Shown here: in pieces, positions 8,246 through 18,600 of the stretch
How positions within the stretch are numbered: the first letter of the stretch is position 1
How the letters are laid out: the number at the start of each line of letters is the position of its first letter
From: JANPLD01 sp964445765
GTDB taxonomy: Bacteria; Pseudomonadota; Alphaproteobacteria; Rickettsiales; UBA8987
Length of the DNA stretch: 64,000 bases
Direction of reading: 5' to 3'
NCBI GenBank assembly: GCA_964445765.1
Contig: CAYULD010000001.1
Span: 558,001 to 622,000 of the forward strand
The notes under the pieces: generated by a model
The model's database searches: none
What the model was told of the DNA's origin: nothing
Seen by the model: only the letters and a program-made list of their open reading frames with translations
Program-made: the position numbers and the translations under genes

Positions 8246-10192
8246 CTAAATAACCCCGCTCACCAACTCTTCAATATTCTGTGCATTCAATTTTGCCGTG
8301 TTATACATATTGTAAGGCTCATCGTGATCTAAAAATTTATCAGGCAGTACCATTGTGCGGAATTTTGTTTTATCATTTATCAAATCATTATCAGTTAGGA
8401 ATTTTGCAACGAATGAGCCAAAACCGCCAATAGAGCCTTCCTCAATAGTAACAATCAATTTTGATTTTTTTGCGAATTCTGCGATTAATTTTTCATCAAG
8501 TGGTTTGGCAAATCTTGCATCAATAATTGCGGTTTTGAGATTTTTCTTTTCTAAATTTTCTGAAGCTATCTTAACTTCTTGAAGTCTTGCTCCGTAAGAA
8601 ATTATTGTTACATCAAGCACTTTGTCATTCTGAGCCAAAGGCGAAGAATATGGCGAAGAATCTAGATACTTCGCTTCGCTCAGTATGACAGAAGAGTCCT
8701 TAATTATCCTGCCCTTGCCGATTTCAAGTGGCTCAATATTTTCTGGAATTTCTATGCCCAACCCCTCACCTCTTGGAAAGCGAAACGCAATAGGTGATGA
8801 ATTATGATTATTTGCAGTTACAATCATTCTTGCAAGCTCCACTTCATCAGAAGAAGCCATTAAAACAAAATTAGGCAAGCAACCAAGATAAGCAACATCA
8901 AAACTGCCGGCGTGAGTTGCACCATCAGCCCCCACAAGCCCTGCCCTATCTATCGCAAATCTCACTGGCAAATTTTGAATTGCAACATCGTGAATTACTT
9001 GATCATAAGCCCTTTGTAAAAATGTTGAATAGATTGCACAATATGGCTTAAACCCCTCAAAAGCCAAGCCCGCTGCGAATGTTACAGCGTGTTGCTCCGC
9101 AATTCCAACATCAAAAGTTCTTTCAGGAAATTCCTTACCAAATTTATTTAAGCCTGTGCCACTTGGCATTGCTGCGGTTATTGCTAAAATTTTATCATCA
9201 TTTTTTGCGAGTTTTATAAGTGTATCAGCAAAAATTTCGGTATAAGTTTTAACCGCAACGCTTGCTTTAGATTGCACTTTAGTTTCAACATCAAATTTAT
9301 GAACTGCGTGAAATTTCTCTGATGAAGCCTCTGGCGATTCAAACCCATAGCCCTTTTCTGTAACTACATGAATTAAATATGGCCTTTTATCTTTTGATTT
9401 TTTAATATTACGAAATACTGGCAATAAATGATCCAAATTATGACCATCAAGCGGGCCTATATAATCAAAGCCCATCTCTTCAAAAAAATTGCCACCAACT
9501 ACAACATCTTTGGCAATTTGCTCAGTTTTTTTAACGGCTCTTTCAAAATAATTTGGCAGATGTTTTACTGCCTTCAAAGCAAAATTTCTAAAAGCATTAT
9601 AAGCACGCCCTGAAATTAATTTTGCTAAATAAGCACGCATTGCCCCTGTTGGCGGTGCGATAGACATATCATTATCATTCAAAATTACGATTAATTTTGA
9701 ATTACTATCACCTGCGTTATTAAGGGCTTCATAAGCCATTCCGGCACTCATTGCACCATCACCGATAACGGCAATTACTTCATTATCTTTATTATTTTTA
9801 TCTCTAGCAACTGCCATACCAAGTGCTGCAGAAATTGAAGTGGAGCTATGCCCTGCACCGAATGGGTCATATTCACTTTCGCTAGATTTTGTAAAGCCAG
9901 AAAGCCCACCAGCCTTACGGAGTGTGTGCATTCTATCTTTTCTGCCTGTAAGAATTTTATGCGGATAAGCCTGATGCCCAACATCCCAAATCAGTCTATC
10001 TTCAGGGGTATTAAAAACATTATGAATAGCCACCGTAAGCTCAACCACGCCAAGCCCTGCCCCCAAATGCCCACCAGTTTTAGAAACTGCCTCAATAGTT
10101 GCTTGGCGAAGCTCACCAGCTAATTGCTTCAATTCATCATCAGAGAAATTTTTTATATCAGATGGAAAATTTACTTTGCTTAAAAGGCTCAT
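8246..10192 (-). CDS. dxs: 1-deoxy-D-xylulose-5-phosphate synthase
   Basis: Dxs condenses pyruvate and glyceraldehyde-3-phosphate to DXP, the first step of the MEP isoprenoid pathway. The 648-residue protein has the thiamine-diphosphate motif GDGAMSAGMAYEALNNAG near 150, the DVGHQAYPHKILTGR region near 70 and the transketolase C-terminal domain. Residues about 501-524 (SSVILSEAKYLDSS..., ending LAQNDK) have no counterpart between GKGRI and the following VTIISYG strand of normal Dxs. They are encoded by an in-frame copy of the local TGTCAT palindromic repeat. The site is a surface loop before the C-terminal domain, so the enzyme may tolerate it. amiC follows directly. Confidence 0.96.
   Translation of the reverse strand: MSLLSKVNFPSDIKNFSDDELKQLAGELRQATIEAVSKTGGHLGAGLGVVELTVAIHNVFNTPEDRLIWDVGHQAYPHKILTGRKDRMHTLRKAGGLSGFTKSSESEYDPFGAGHSSTSISAALGMAVARDKNNKDNEVIAVIGDGAMSAGMAYEALNNAGDSNSKLIVILNDNDMSIAPPTGAMRAYLAKLISGRAYNAFRNFALKAVKHLPNYFERAVKKTEQIAKDVVVGGNFFEEMGFDYIGPLDGHNLDHLLPVFRNIKKSKDKRPYLIHVVTEKGYGFESPEASSEKFHAVHKFDVETKVQSKASVAVKTYTEIFADTLIKLAKNDDKILAITAAMPSGTGLNKFGKEFPERTFDVGIAEQHAVTFAAGLAFEGFKPYCAIYSTFLQRAYDQVIHDVAIQNLPVRFAIDRAGLVGADGATHAGSFDVAYLGCLPNFVLMASSDEVELARMIVTANNHNSSPIAFRFPRGEGLGIEIPENIEPLEIGKGRIIKDSSVILSEAKYLDSSPYSSPLAQNDKVLDVTIISYGARLQEVKIASENLEKKNLKTAIIDARFAKPLDEKLIAEFAKKSKLIVTIEEGSIGGFGSFVAKFLTDNDLINDKTKFRTMVLPDKFLDHDEPYNMYNTAKLNAQNIEELVSGVI
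8623..8690. repeat. TGTCAT palindromic element inside dxs
   Basis: A 68-bp copy runs from TGTCATTCTGAGCC to CTTCGCTCAGTATGACA. It is the same family as the copies at 10327, 35935, 38589, 40073, 45798, 50891 and 58055, but lies in frame in the coding sequence. An internal GGCGAAGAAT duplication restores the length to keep the frame open. Confidence 0.85.
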
Positions 10193-10326
10193 TAAAAAAC
10201 TAATATTTTTTCAGCCTAAAAATATATCTTAATAAGAATTTATCAACTGAGTAATTTATTAATAAATATTATTATTTAATTAAAATTATATAGGTCTAAT
10301 TTTTGTTTATTGCTTGTATTAAGAAA

Positions 10327-10394
10327 TGTCATCCTGATCCCAGAGCGAAGCGAAGGGAAAGGATCTTAGATTCTTCGCTATGCTCAGAATGACA
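10327..10394. repeat. TGTCAT palindromic element upstream of dxs
   Basis: A 68-bp element with ends TGTCATCCTGA...TCAGAATGACA and interior GAGCGAAGCGAAG / CTTCGCTATGCTC. It lies in the 214-bp gap between the small exported protein gene and the dxs start. The rest of the gap is AT-rich and shows no gene. Confidence 0.8.
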
Positions 10395-10406
10395 AAAAAG
10401 CAATAT

Positions 10407-10682
10407 TTATCTCATTCTGCCTCTAGAGATTGGCCTTCTTTCATAAACGCCAGTTTTTGCGTTATATTTATAGTCAATATCTGGATATTTTCTAGTTTTG
10501 TTAAAAATATAGCCTACATTATTTTTGCGATAAATTTCACATCTTCTTTTTTCTACAGAACTTCTAGCTTGAAAGCATAAAGCATTTTTATGCCTTATAT
10601 TATTGCGGTGAAATTCGCACGCAAAGCCAGCATTAGCGATAAAAATTAAAGTTAAAAAAGAAATTATAAAAATTTTTTTCAT
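10407..10682 (-). CDS. Small exported hypothetical protein
   Basis: A 91-residue protein. Residues 1-21 form a clear signal peptide (basic MKK, hydrophobic core, cleavage near ANAGFA). The mature part is strongly basic, has three cysteines (CEF, LCF, RCE), and ends in Arg-rich GRMR. I recognise no family. It lies between pgk and dxs on the same strand, 30 nt beyond the pgk stop. The cysteines and export signal would fit disulfide formation by the neighbouring DsbB system, but this is inference. Confidence 0.6.
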   Translation of the reverse strand: MKKIFIISFLTLIFIANAGFACEFHRNNIRHKNALCFQARSSVEKRRCEIYRKNNVGYIFNKTRKYPDIDYKYNAKTGVYERRPISRGRMR

Positions 10683-10712
10683 AGTATTTTATTTTGGTTT
10701 AATAAAAAATAT

Positions 10713-11948
10713 TTATGCAACTTTTTGCTTTTTTGCATTTTGTGATAAGGCAATTATACCGGGCAAACCTTTACCTTCAAGCCATTCTAAAAATGCACCA
10801 CCAGCCGTTGAAACATAAGTAAAGCTATTTACAACCCCTGCCACTGAGAGAAGTGCCACCGTATCACCTCCACCAGCGATAGATTTTAAACCATTTTCCC
10901 TTGTATTTATAGCAACTAATTTTGCAAGTGTAACACTAGAATTTTCAAATGGTGAGGTTTCAAATGCACCAAGTGGGCCATTCCAAATTAATGTTTTACT
11001 ATTAGAAATAATATTTTGCCAATTAATTATTGATTTTACACCTGCATCTAAAATCATATCATCATCAGCAATATCTTTAGATTTTACTTCACATTCAGCA
11101 AATTGCTTAAATTCTTTTGCGGTAGTAAAATCAATCGGCAAGTGGATTTTACAATTTTTCTTTTCTGCAAAATTTAATATTTCAAGAGCTTTATTTTTGA
11201 GATTTTTTTCACATAAAGATTTACCAATTTTCATATTCTTAGCATATAAGAATGTATTAGCCATTCCGCCACCAATAATAAGGTTATCTGCTTTTTCTAT
11301 TAGTGAAGTTAAAATATCAATTTTAGTAGAAATTTTAGAACCGCCAACAATTGCTGTTAATGGTTTTTCTGGGTTTTCTAGGGCTTGTGAAATATAAGTT
11401 ACTTCTTTTTCTAAACATAAACCTGCGTAAGATGGCAAAAACTCAGTAACACCAGTGATAGAAGAATGAGAACGATGCGAGCAAGAAAACGCATCATTAA
11501 CATAAAAATCAGCAAGGCTTGCAAGCTCTTTACTGAAGTTTTTATCATTACTTTCTTCCTCTGCGTGAAATCTTAAATTTTCAAGCAATAAAATATCACC
11601 ATTTTGTAAATTTTTTGAGGCGTGCTCAGCAATAATCCCCCTACAATCGCCTGCGAATTTTATTTCAATCTTTTCACCTGAAATTTCGGATAAACGCCTA
11701 GAAATTTCATCAACGATAGGGCTTAAAGAAAAAGAGGAATCAAATTTGCCCTCTGGCCTGCCAAAATGAGATATTAAAAGAATTTTTGCACCCGCCTTTT
11801 TTAATTTTAATATAGTTGGAATTACCGCGTTAATTCTAGTGCAATCTGAAACTTTGCCTTGCTTCATTGGCACATTGAGATCAGCCCTTAATAGAATTTT
11901 TTTGCCAATAATATTTTGTGATAATAAATCTTTAATAGTCTTAAACAC
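10713..11948 (-). CDS. pgk: Phosphoglycerate kinase
   Basis: A 411-residue glycolytic/gluconeogenic enzyme that transfers phosphate between 1,3-bisphosphoglycerate and ADP. It shows the N-terminal RADLNVPMKQG substrate motif near residue 21, LISHFGRPEG near 58, ENLRFHAEEE near 121, NDAFSCSHRSHSS near 152, AIVGGSKISTK near 200, and the nucleotide-domain GGGDTVALL near 361. Length and motif order are normal. The rne/dsbB block ends 97 nt upstream of the start; that gap is AT-rich with nothing recognisable. Confidence 0.97.
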   Translation of the reverse strand: MFKTIKDLLSQNIIGKKILLRADLNVPMKQGKVSDCTRINAVIPTILKLKKAGAKILLISHFGRPEGKFDSSFSLSPIVDEISRRLSEISGEKIEIKFAGDCRGIIAEHASKNLQNGDILLLENLRFHAEEESNDKNFSKELASLADFYVNDAFSCSHRSHSSITGVTEFLPSYAGLCLEKEVTYISQALENPEKPLTAIVGGSKISTKIDILTSLIEKADNLIIGGGMANTFLYAKNMKIGKSLCEKNLKNKALEILNFAEKKNCKIHLPIDFTTAKEFKQFAECEVKSKDIADDDMILDAGVKSIINWQNIISNSKTLIWNGPLGAFETSPFENSSVTLAKLVAINTRENGLKSIAGGGDTVALLSVAGVVNSFTYVSTAGGAFLEWLEGKGLPGIIALSQNAKKQKVA

Positions 11949-12045
11949 AGATTAATAATTTATTAGAATTTTAATTTTAGGGCTTTTTATATTAGTTTTT
12001 TAAAGTTTTCCAGCATTAAAAAGTAATTATAAATAATTGCATATT

Positions 12046-12555
12046 TTATAATCTTAGATATTTCAGATTAAAATAATGCAAGAAAAATATTGCTGAGAAG
12101 AAGCTATAAAAAATATTCCAACCTGCCATTGAAAGCCCGAATAATTCAAATTGAACTTCATCACATCTAACATTTGGTGCATTAAAAATTGAAGCCCTTA
12201 ACGCTTCAATAGAGCTTGCATCAAGGTTTGCGGTGCAATCTCCGAAATCCCACCAATCTTGCTCAACGCCGAAATGATAAAAGGAAATTCCAGTATTTAT
12301 CAGAAAAGCTAAAATTGAGATAAAAACAACAGAAAGCCTTAATTTTCTATTTTTTATAAATAATGCCAAAACACTAAAAAATATTACCACAATGAATGGG
12401 TATCTTTGATAAATGCATAATGGGCAAGGTTGCATTCCAAAAAAATGCTGAGAAATAAGAGCTAGAGAAAGTGGAATAAAACCAGCTAAAAATAAAAAAT
12501 ATGGTGCATAATTTACATTGTAAATTACCTGTTTTAGCTGGTTATTTTTTTCCAT
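12046..12555 (-). CDS. dsbB: Disulfide bond formation protein DsbB family
   Basis: A 169-residue inner-membrane protein with four hydrophobic segments. The first redox pair is CPLC near residue 45, after the QHFFGMQP loop; the second pair sits in the next periplasmic loop (GDC near 104 and VRC near 128). DsbB passes electrons from DsbA to quinone. The ATG at 12555 lies inside the end of rne (22-nt overlap), so translation is coupled. No dsbA is present in the window. Confidence 0.88.
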   Translation of the reverse strand: MEKNNQLKQVIYNVNYAPYFLFLAGFIPLSLALISQHFFGMQPCPLCIYQRYPFIVVIFFSVLALFIKNRKLRLSVVFISILAFLINTGISFYHFGVEQDWWDFGDCTANLDASSIEALRASIFNAPNVRCDEVQFELFGLSMAGWNIFYSFFSAIFFLHYFNLKYLRL

Positions 12556-15227
12556 AAGCCCAATAATTTTGATGATTTTGGTTTATCGCTGTTAGAATTT
12601 TGATTTTCTTTTATTTCCTGAGCATTTGAAAAATTTTCAACATTATTATTTCTGTTATTTCTTTGATTGCTAGAAGAATTTTCAGAATTATTATTAGGCA
12701 AATATTCTATATTTTGATAATTGTTATTATTATTTTGCCTATTATCAAACCTACCATTTCTGCGGTTTCTATTACGCCTGCGGTTTCTATTTTTGTTAAA
12801 ATTATTTCTTGGCTGTTGGTTTGAATAATCTTTTTCATCATCAAATTGTTTTCTTTCAACTTCGCTAAATTCACTTGCCTGAGGAGCTTGATTTTCATTA
12901 GATGAATCTGCTGAAAAATTATCAGGATTATTAGCCTCAAACTCTTCCAAAGTAAGCCCAGAAGGCTTGTTAGGCTTATTGTTTTCCTGATAATTATTAT
13001 TTTTATAATTTTGCTGATGAGGTTTTCTATGCCCTGATTTTTGAGGCGAAACATCAAATTGGTTAGGCAATAAAAGATAATCTTCTTCTAAGAAAATTTT
13101 AACATTATCCGTTTGTTCAATTTTTTTAATATCTGCAATTCTATTTGCTTTAATGAAACTGCAAAGGTGAGAAGAGAGCCTAACATAAATTTCTCTGATA
13201 GATTTTCTGCCAGATTCGCCCTCAATTTTTCTAATTAGTTTTAATGCCAAACTTTCAGTTGATCGAACCGCCCCAAGCCCATTACACATTGGGCAACATT
13301 CTGAAGAATTTTCAATTAAGCTAGAGCTTATTCTTTGGCGAGACATCTCAAGCAAGCCAAAAGTGCTGATTCTACCAATTTGAATTTTTGCCCTATCAGA
13401 GCGAAGTGCGTCTTTAAGCTCCCTTTCAATGGCTTTGCGATTTCTAACTTCACGCATATCAATAAAATCAATCACCACTAAACCGGCTAAATCTCTAAGC
13501 CTTAACTGGCGAGCTATTTCCCTTGCGGCTTCTAAGTTGGTTTTATATGCGGTATCTTCAACGCTTCTTTCTTTGGTTGCCCTGCCGGAGTTCACATCAA
13601 TAGAAACAAGGGCTTCTGTAGGCGTAATTACAATTGAGCCACCCGATTCAAGTTTTATTTCTCTTTCAAATAATTCATCAAGCCTTTCTTCAATTCTAAA
13701 TTTTTGGAAGAGGGGAATTTGACCTTTATAATTCTTCACCTGATCTTTTTGATGTGGCGAAGTTAATTCTATAAAATTAATTGCTGAATTATATGAGGCA
13801 TCACCCTCTATTAAAACCTCCTCAACATCACCCTTAAATAAATCTCTAATTGAGCGTTTTACAATATCACTCTCTTCATAAATTAAAGCAGGGGCGGTTG
13901 ATTCAAGCGTTTGCTTTTTGATATTTTCCCATAGATTTTTGAGGTAAAAATAATCTCTTTTAATATCATCTTCTTCTTTATCCATTCCAGCCGTTCTAAC
14001 TATAAGGCTTGAGCCTTTATCAACCTCAAGAGATTTTACAATAGTTCTAATTCTTCTTCTTTCAGAAAAACTTGCAATTCTTCTAGAAACACCACCGCCA
14101 TTTTCAGTGTTTGGCATAAACACGCAATATCTGCCAGCTAGTGCTAGATATGTTGTTAAAGATGCACCTTTATTGCCCCTTTCCTCTTTTACAACTTGCA
14201 CTAAAACAACTTGATTTCTTCTAATAACTTCTTGAATTTTATATTGCCTATAAAAACTATGGCGAGATTGGCTTTCCCTGCCCTCCTCTTCATCAACGGC
14301 GATATTTGGCAATTCTGCATCATCAAGATTTGGAATTTCTTCAATATTAGAAATTATTTGAGTCTCAATTTCAGCTATTTCATTTTGAGGAACAACTTCA
14401 GAAATAATCTGCGGCTTAAATTCTTTTTCTGCTTCTGATTTTTCAACTTCTGCATTTATAATTTCATAATTTTTTTCAATAATTTCTGCTTGCACTTCAC
14501 CTACGGATTCTGAAAATTTATTTTCACCATAAATTTCTTTTTCAAAAATTTGGGCAAGCTCTTCTGCACGAATTAAATCTGGAATATCTTTTTCAGTAAA
14601 TGGGAATGGCGGAACATAATTTGCCCATTTGGATTCATCAAATTGTCTATCTCTTCTAAATTTGCCACCTCTGTTATTTCTATCTCTATCCCTGCCGCCT
14701 CTATCTCTATCACGCTTAAATCTGCCACCCTTCTTAAAATTATTTTCTGAGCGTTCAGGTTTTGCGTTTTCTTGAGGTTCAATTTTAGGCTCTTCAATAA
14801 TAGGTTGCACATCTACAATAATTTCAGCTGCAACATTTTGAGGTGGAACATCTGAATTATTTTGTGGCTCAGAATTTATTATATTTTCAACATTATTTGG
14901 AATAAAATCATCTTCATCATCTAAATCAGCTTTATTGCTTTCTGCTTCAATAATTTTTGCGATTTTAATTTTATCTTCCGTTGGGATTTGGAAGTAATCA
15001 TAATGAATTTCTGAGAAAGGTAAAAAACCCTGCTTATTGCCACCATATTCAACAAAAGCCGCTTGTAGAGAAGGCTCAACCCTTGTTATTTTACCAAGAT
15101 AAATATTGCTTTTAATTTGTTTTTTGTGATCTGATTCAAATTCAAATTCAATAAGTTTAGATTCATCCGCTAGAACAACGCGAATTTCCTCTGGATGCAC
15201 AGCATCTATTAATAATCTTTTTGTCAT
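12534..15227 (-). CDS. rne: Ribonuclease E/G
   Basis: An 897-residue endoribonuclease. The N-terminal S1 region (residues 1-85, FVEYGGNKQGFLPFSEI) is split by an acidic then Arg/Gly-rich insert (about 90-325), as often found in alphaproteobacterial RNase E. The catalytic core includes SIDVNSGRATKERS and VVIDFIDMREV, holding the two metal-binding aspartates, followed by the zinc-link CCPMCNGLGA near 650. Residues 720-897 are a Asn/Arg-rich disordered tail with Arg blocks (RRRNRNRRN), a likely RNA/degradosome scaffold. The ribosome-binding site AAGGAA sits 8 nt before the ATG. dsbB overlaps the 3' end. Confidence 0.95.
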   Translation of the reverse strand: MTKRLLIDAVHPEEIRVVLADESKLIEFEFESDHKKQIKSNIYLGKITRVEPSLQAAFVEYGGNKQGFLPFSEIHYDYFQIPTEDKIKIAKIIEAESNKADLDDEDDFIPNNVENIINSEPQNNSDVPPQNVAAEIIVDVQPIIEEPKIEPQENAKPERSENNFKKGGRFKRDRDRGGRDRDRNNRGGKFRRDRQFDESKWANYVPPFPFTEKDIPDLIRAEELAQIFEKEIYGENKFSESVGEVQAEIIEKNYEIINAEVEKSEAEKEFKPQIISEVVPQNEIAEIETQIISNIEEIPNLDDAELPNIAVDEEEGRESQSRHSFYRQYKIQEVIRRNQVVLVQVVKEERGNKGASLTTYLALAGRYCVFMPNTENGGGVSRRIASFSERRRIRTIVKSLEVDKGSSLIVRTAGMDKEEDDIKRDYFYLKNLWENIKKQTLESTAPALIYEESDIVKRSIRDLFKGDVEEVLIEGDASYNSAINFIELTSPHQKDQVKNYKGQIPLFQKFRIEERLDELFEREIKLESGGSIVITPTEALVSIDVNSGRATKERSVEDTAYKTNLEAAREIARQLRLRDLAGLVVIDFIDMREVRNRKAIERELKDALRSDRAKIQIGRISTFGLLEMSRQRISSSLIENSSECCPMCNGLGAVRSTESLALKLIRKIEGESGRKSIREIYVRLSSHLCSFIKANRIADIKKIEQTDNVKIFLEEDYLLLPNQFDVSPQKSGHRKPHQQNYKNNNYQENNKPNKPSGLTLEEFEANNPDNFSADSSNENQAPQASEFSEVERKQFDDEKDYSNQQPRNNFNKNRNRRRNRNRRNGRFDNRQNNNNNYQNIEYLPNNNSENSSSNQRNNRNNNVENFSNAQEIKENQNSNSDKPKSSKLLGLWKKITS

Positions 15228-15615
15228 TTTTGAAATTCCTTTTCATTATATAGACTTAATAGTCAGTAATAAGTTTTTAATATTTTATTTTAGTCTGAGG
15301 GTAATTTAATGGGCTTATTAATTTATAAGCAGTCTAAAACCCTAAGATGAAAATTATTCCTATATTTTACAGGCTAGCAATGTGCCAAATAACCAAACCG
15401 ATATGCATTATACATTATTTTATAAGGCTTTTACGCAATTAACTTTGTATGTATTTTTCCTTTCGGTAACAATCGGATTACAAATTATCAATTACATTAA
15501 AATGTTAATTTATGCAATAAGGAAGTATAATTTTTTGCAAAAAAGAAAATTTATAAATTAAAAAAGGGCTTGAGAATTTAATCGCAAGCCCTTGTAAATA
15601 AAGGTGAATTTTTGA
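15228..15615 (-). promoter_or_regulatory. rne leader / intergenic region
   Basis: This 388-bp gap has no gene. Reading toward rne, a TATAAT hexamer lies at 15407-15412, giving a leader of about 170 nt, and a second at 15245-15250 that is too close to the ribosome-binding site to be convincing. No good -35 was found for either. A long leader would fit rne autoregulation through its 5' UTR as in other proteobacteria, but no specific structure could be proven. Confidence 0.3.
15561..15593 (-). terminator. Rho-independent terminator of the giant adhesin gene
   Basis: In the minus direction AAGGGCTTG, a 12-nt loop and CAAGCCCTT followed by six or more T form a strong terminator about 23 nt after the adhesin stop at 15616. 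Confidence 0.88.
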
Positions 15616-18600
15616 TTAGCTAAAAATTAGTATATCGTTTCCAAGTTTAGCAATCAACTCTGCTTCACTTACACCTTGGAAGGTCATTGATGAGTGATCG
15701 TCAACAACACCATTTCCATTTAAGTCTATTGCAAGAACTGCATTACCATTTGCGTCTTGTGATATAATTGAGTTAGATTGCAATTTAGCAAGAGTATCAA
15801 TAGCTTGACCATTAATGTTCAAGTTTTGAATCTCAATTTTATCATCACCTTGTCCAAAATCTGTGATTATATCATCACCAGTTGCACCATTAGCAAAGTT
15901 AAATCTGAAAGTATCATTACCAAAATTTACCATATTGCCAACGCCTTGCGAATCAAGTGCATCTTGAAGAGCAGTAACGCTATTTATATCACCAGTAATG
16001 AAATATTCTTGACCATTAACAGTGAACTTATAAACATCACCAGTTAGCATATCATTCTCTTTGCCACCTTCAATAATGTCATTGCCAAAGTTAAACTCAT
16101 TATTATTGAGCCACATATCGTCATCATTAACAGATGCACCATCTCCTTGAGTAACATTTGTACCGTTACTATACTCAATAGCAATTTCTTTAGCATCACC
16201 GATAACGTGGTCATCACCTTTACCACCTTGGAGTAAATCATTACCAAAGTTTAGAATGTTATTTTCAAACTTAACATTCGCACTTGCAGTTGCAATACCA
16301 GCTGAACATCCATCATCAACGATTGCAGTTGCATCACCCTGCTGACCTTTAATAAGAAGCTTATTAACGTCACCAAGTGTTAAGTCATCACCATTACCTG
16401 CATTAACTTCGTCATTACCAAAAATAATTTCACCATTAGACATTATAGCATCTGTATTTGCTTCCGCAAATTCATCGCCACCAAAAGTTACAGGGTTTGC
16501 TTTAGCATAAGCATTGCCAGATTTCACTGATAATGTTAGATCTTTAACATCACCAGAAACGATATTATCATCTTCATTTCCATTAACAATATCATCTTCA
16601 TAATCTTTATTTGGCGTAACAGTTTCTGATGTACTAGAAACTTCCTCAGGATCATTTTCTGTTTCATCTTCAGTAACAAGCGTAATGCTATCATCATTAG
16701 GGTTGTTAGGGTTACCTGATGGATCACCAACTGTTGTAGTGTTATCATCTGGGTTATCTGAAACAACTAGCGTTACAGTTGCTGAATCTTCCTCACCACC
16801 CATACCACCATTTGGTGAATCTGTCGCTATATAATCAAATTCAACATTTGCTGTTTGGTTTGGCTCTAGTTTGAAGAATTCAGAATCAAATGAGATAGTT
16901 TTATTATCTGCAGCTACAACCAAGAATAATGGTAATAAATTTCCAGCTATCATCACATCACCATTTTGCTGAACAGTCAAGCCTGTAGCATTATGAATAC
17001 TTGGTGAAAGCCTGTTAATAGCATTTGGCCCCTTAATTGTAATGCTTGTAATCGAGCCATTTTTAATAAATAACTCACCACCATCTGGGTCATTATCATT
17101 AGCAAGAACTTGAATAGTAGTAATTTTATTTTCAAAAATTGGAATATTATCATCAACCGCATTAATATCTCGGCCGACTATAATATTATTAGCAAGTGCA
17201 ATATTACTTACATCTTTACCATCTGAAGCTTTATATCTTAGCTGAATATTTATAGCTTGATCTGCTTGTAAATATTGGAATTGAGACTTATCAAAACTAT
17301 ATTCACCTGTATTCTGATTCAATGTAACATCAAACACTTTACCAGCGTGAATACCAGCATTTGCACCAAATGTAACTTTATATAATGCAACCACCGCATT
17401 AACAGGCTGACCGTTTGTAGAATTTGTTCCACCACCTCCACCAACTAATTCAACAGTTACATCAACACCATCATAGCTGTGTATTCCAGTTTCAATAGAG
17501 TAAGTTAGCGGATCATTATCAGCATCGGTAGCTTGTAACTTGAATGTTAAGCTATTTGCTTGTGCCGTATCATTCTCATCAGTAAACGAATTACCATTCC
17601 AAGTTCCCACAATTGAACTGGTAATTGCATCTTCATCTTCTACATTTGTAGTATCTTGAGCAACTGGTTTATTATTATTGTTAGTATCTTCTTTAATATT
17701 AATGGTTACCATACCAGAATCTTGCTCACCAAGATTATTTGGATTATCACCATCAATTTTATAGTCAAAAGTGATAGTTGTTACTGGTAAGTTAGGTTGT
17801 AATTCAACATCACCATTTGTTTTTACAACTGCAACTAAACTTGCTCCATTATATAATTCAAAACCGTTATTTGTATTAACAACTGTTAGATCTACCGCCC
17901 CAAGCTTAGGGTTACTAACTTCAATTATCTCTAATGGGTGATCATTATCATCATTAACATCATTAGAAACTATATTCCCAATATTGCCTGAATTTCCAAC
18001 AATCACATCAATGTTGTCATCATTAGCCATAGGGTTATCACCTAATATTCTAACCTTCATATTTGTTGAAATAGAAGATGAGCCATCAGATACTAATACT
18101 GGTATTGTTAAATCTGCAAATTCATCTTTTAGTAAATATTGAACATCCGCTTTATCCACTGTGATATGCGGTTTTCCATTAATGAAACTGAATGTTAAAT
18201 CAATTGGATGACCAGCAATTCCATTATAAGTTAATGTTTGTGGTATATTATTATTTGCAATGTTAACACCATTAATAGTATATTTTAATGCTGTTAATGC
18301 AGTATCAGGATCAGTAACTTTAATTTCAAATGCTAAAGTTTGGTTTAATCCGTCATCTTTATCTCCAACTAAACCACTATTATCTTTTGCATTTTCATCA
18401 TCTACATAATCCATTGCACTGAAAACTGGAGGTTTTTTACCACCTGTGCAAAGACCACAAGGCTCAACAATAATAGTAACATTGGCACTATCTTGCTCAC
18501 CAACTAAATCCCCATTATCTTTTCCATCAACGGTGTATGAGAATGTGATTGTTCCTTGAGCACTACCATTATATGAAACCGTACCATCTTTAGCAACATT

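Noticed and set aside
12707..13057. Second minus-strand ORF inside rne
   Set aside because: Ile/Lys-rich shadow of the Asn/Arg-rich tail in another frame.
15228..15560. Replication origin upstream of rne
   Set aside because: AT-rich, but no cluster of DnaA boxes and no dnaA, parA or gidA neighbours.
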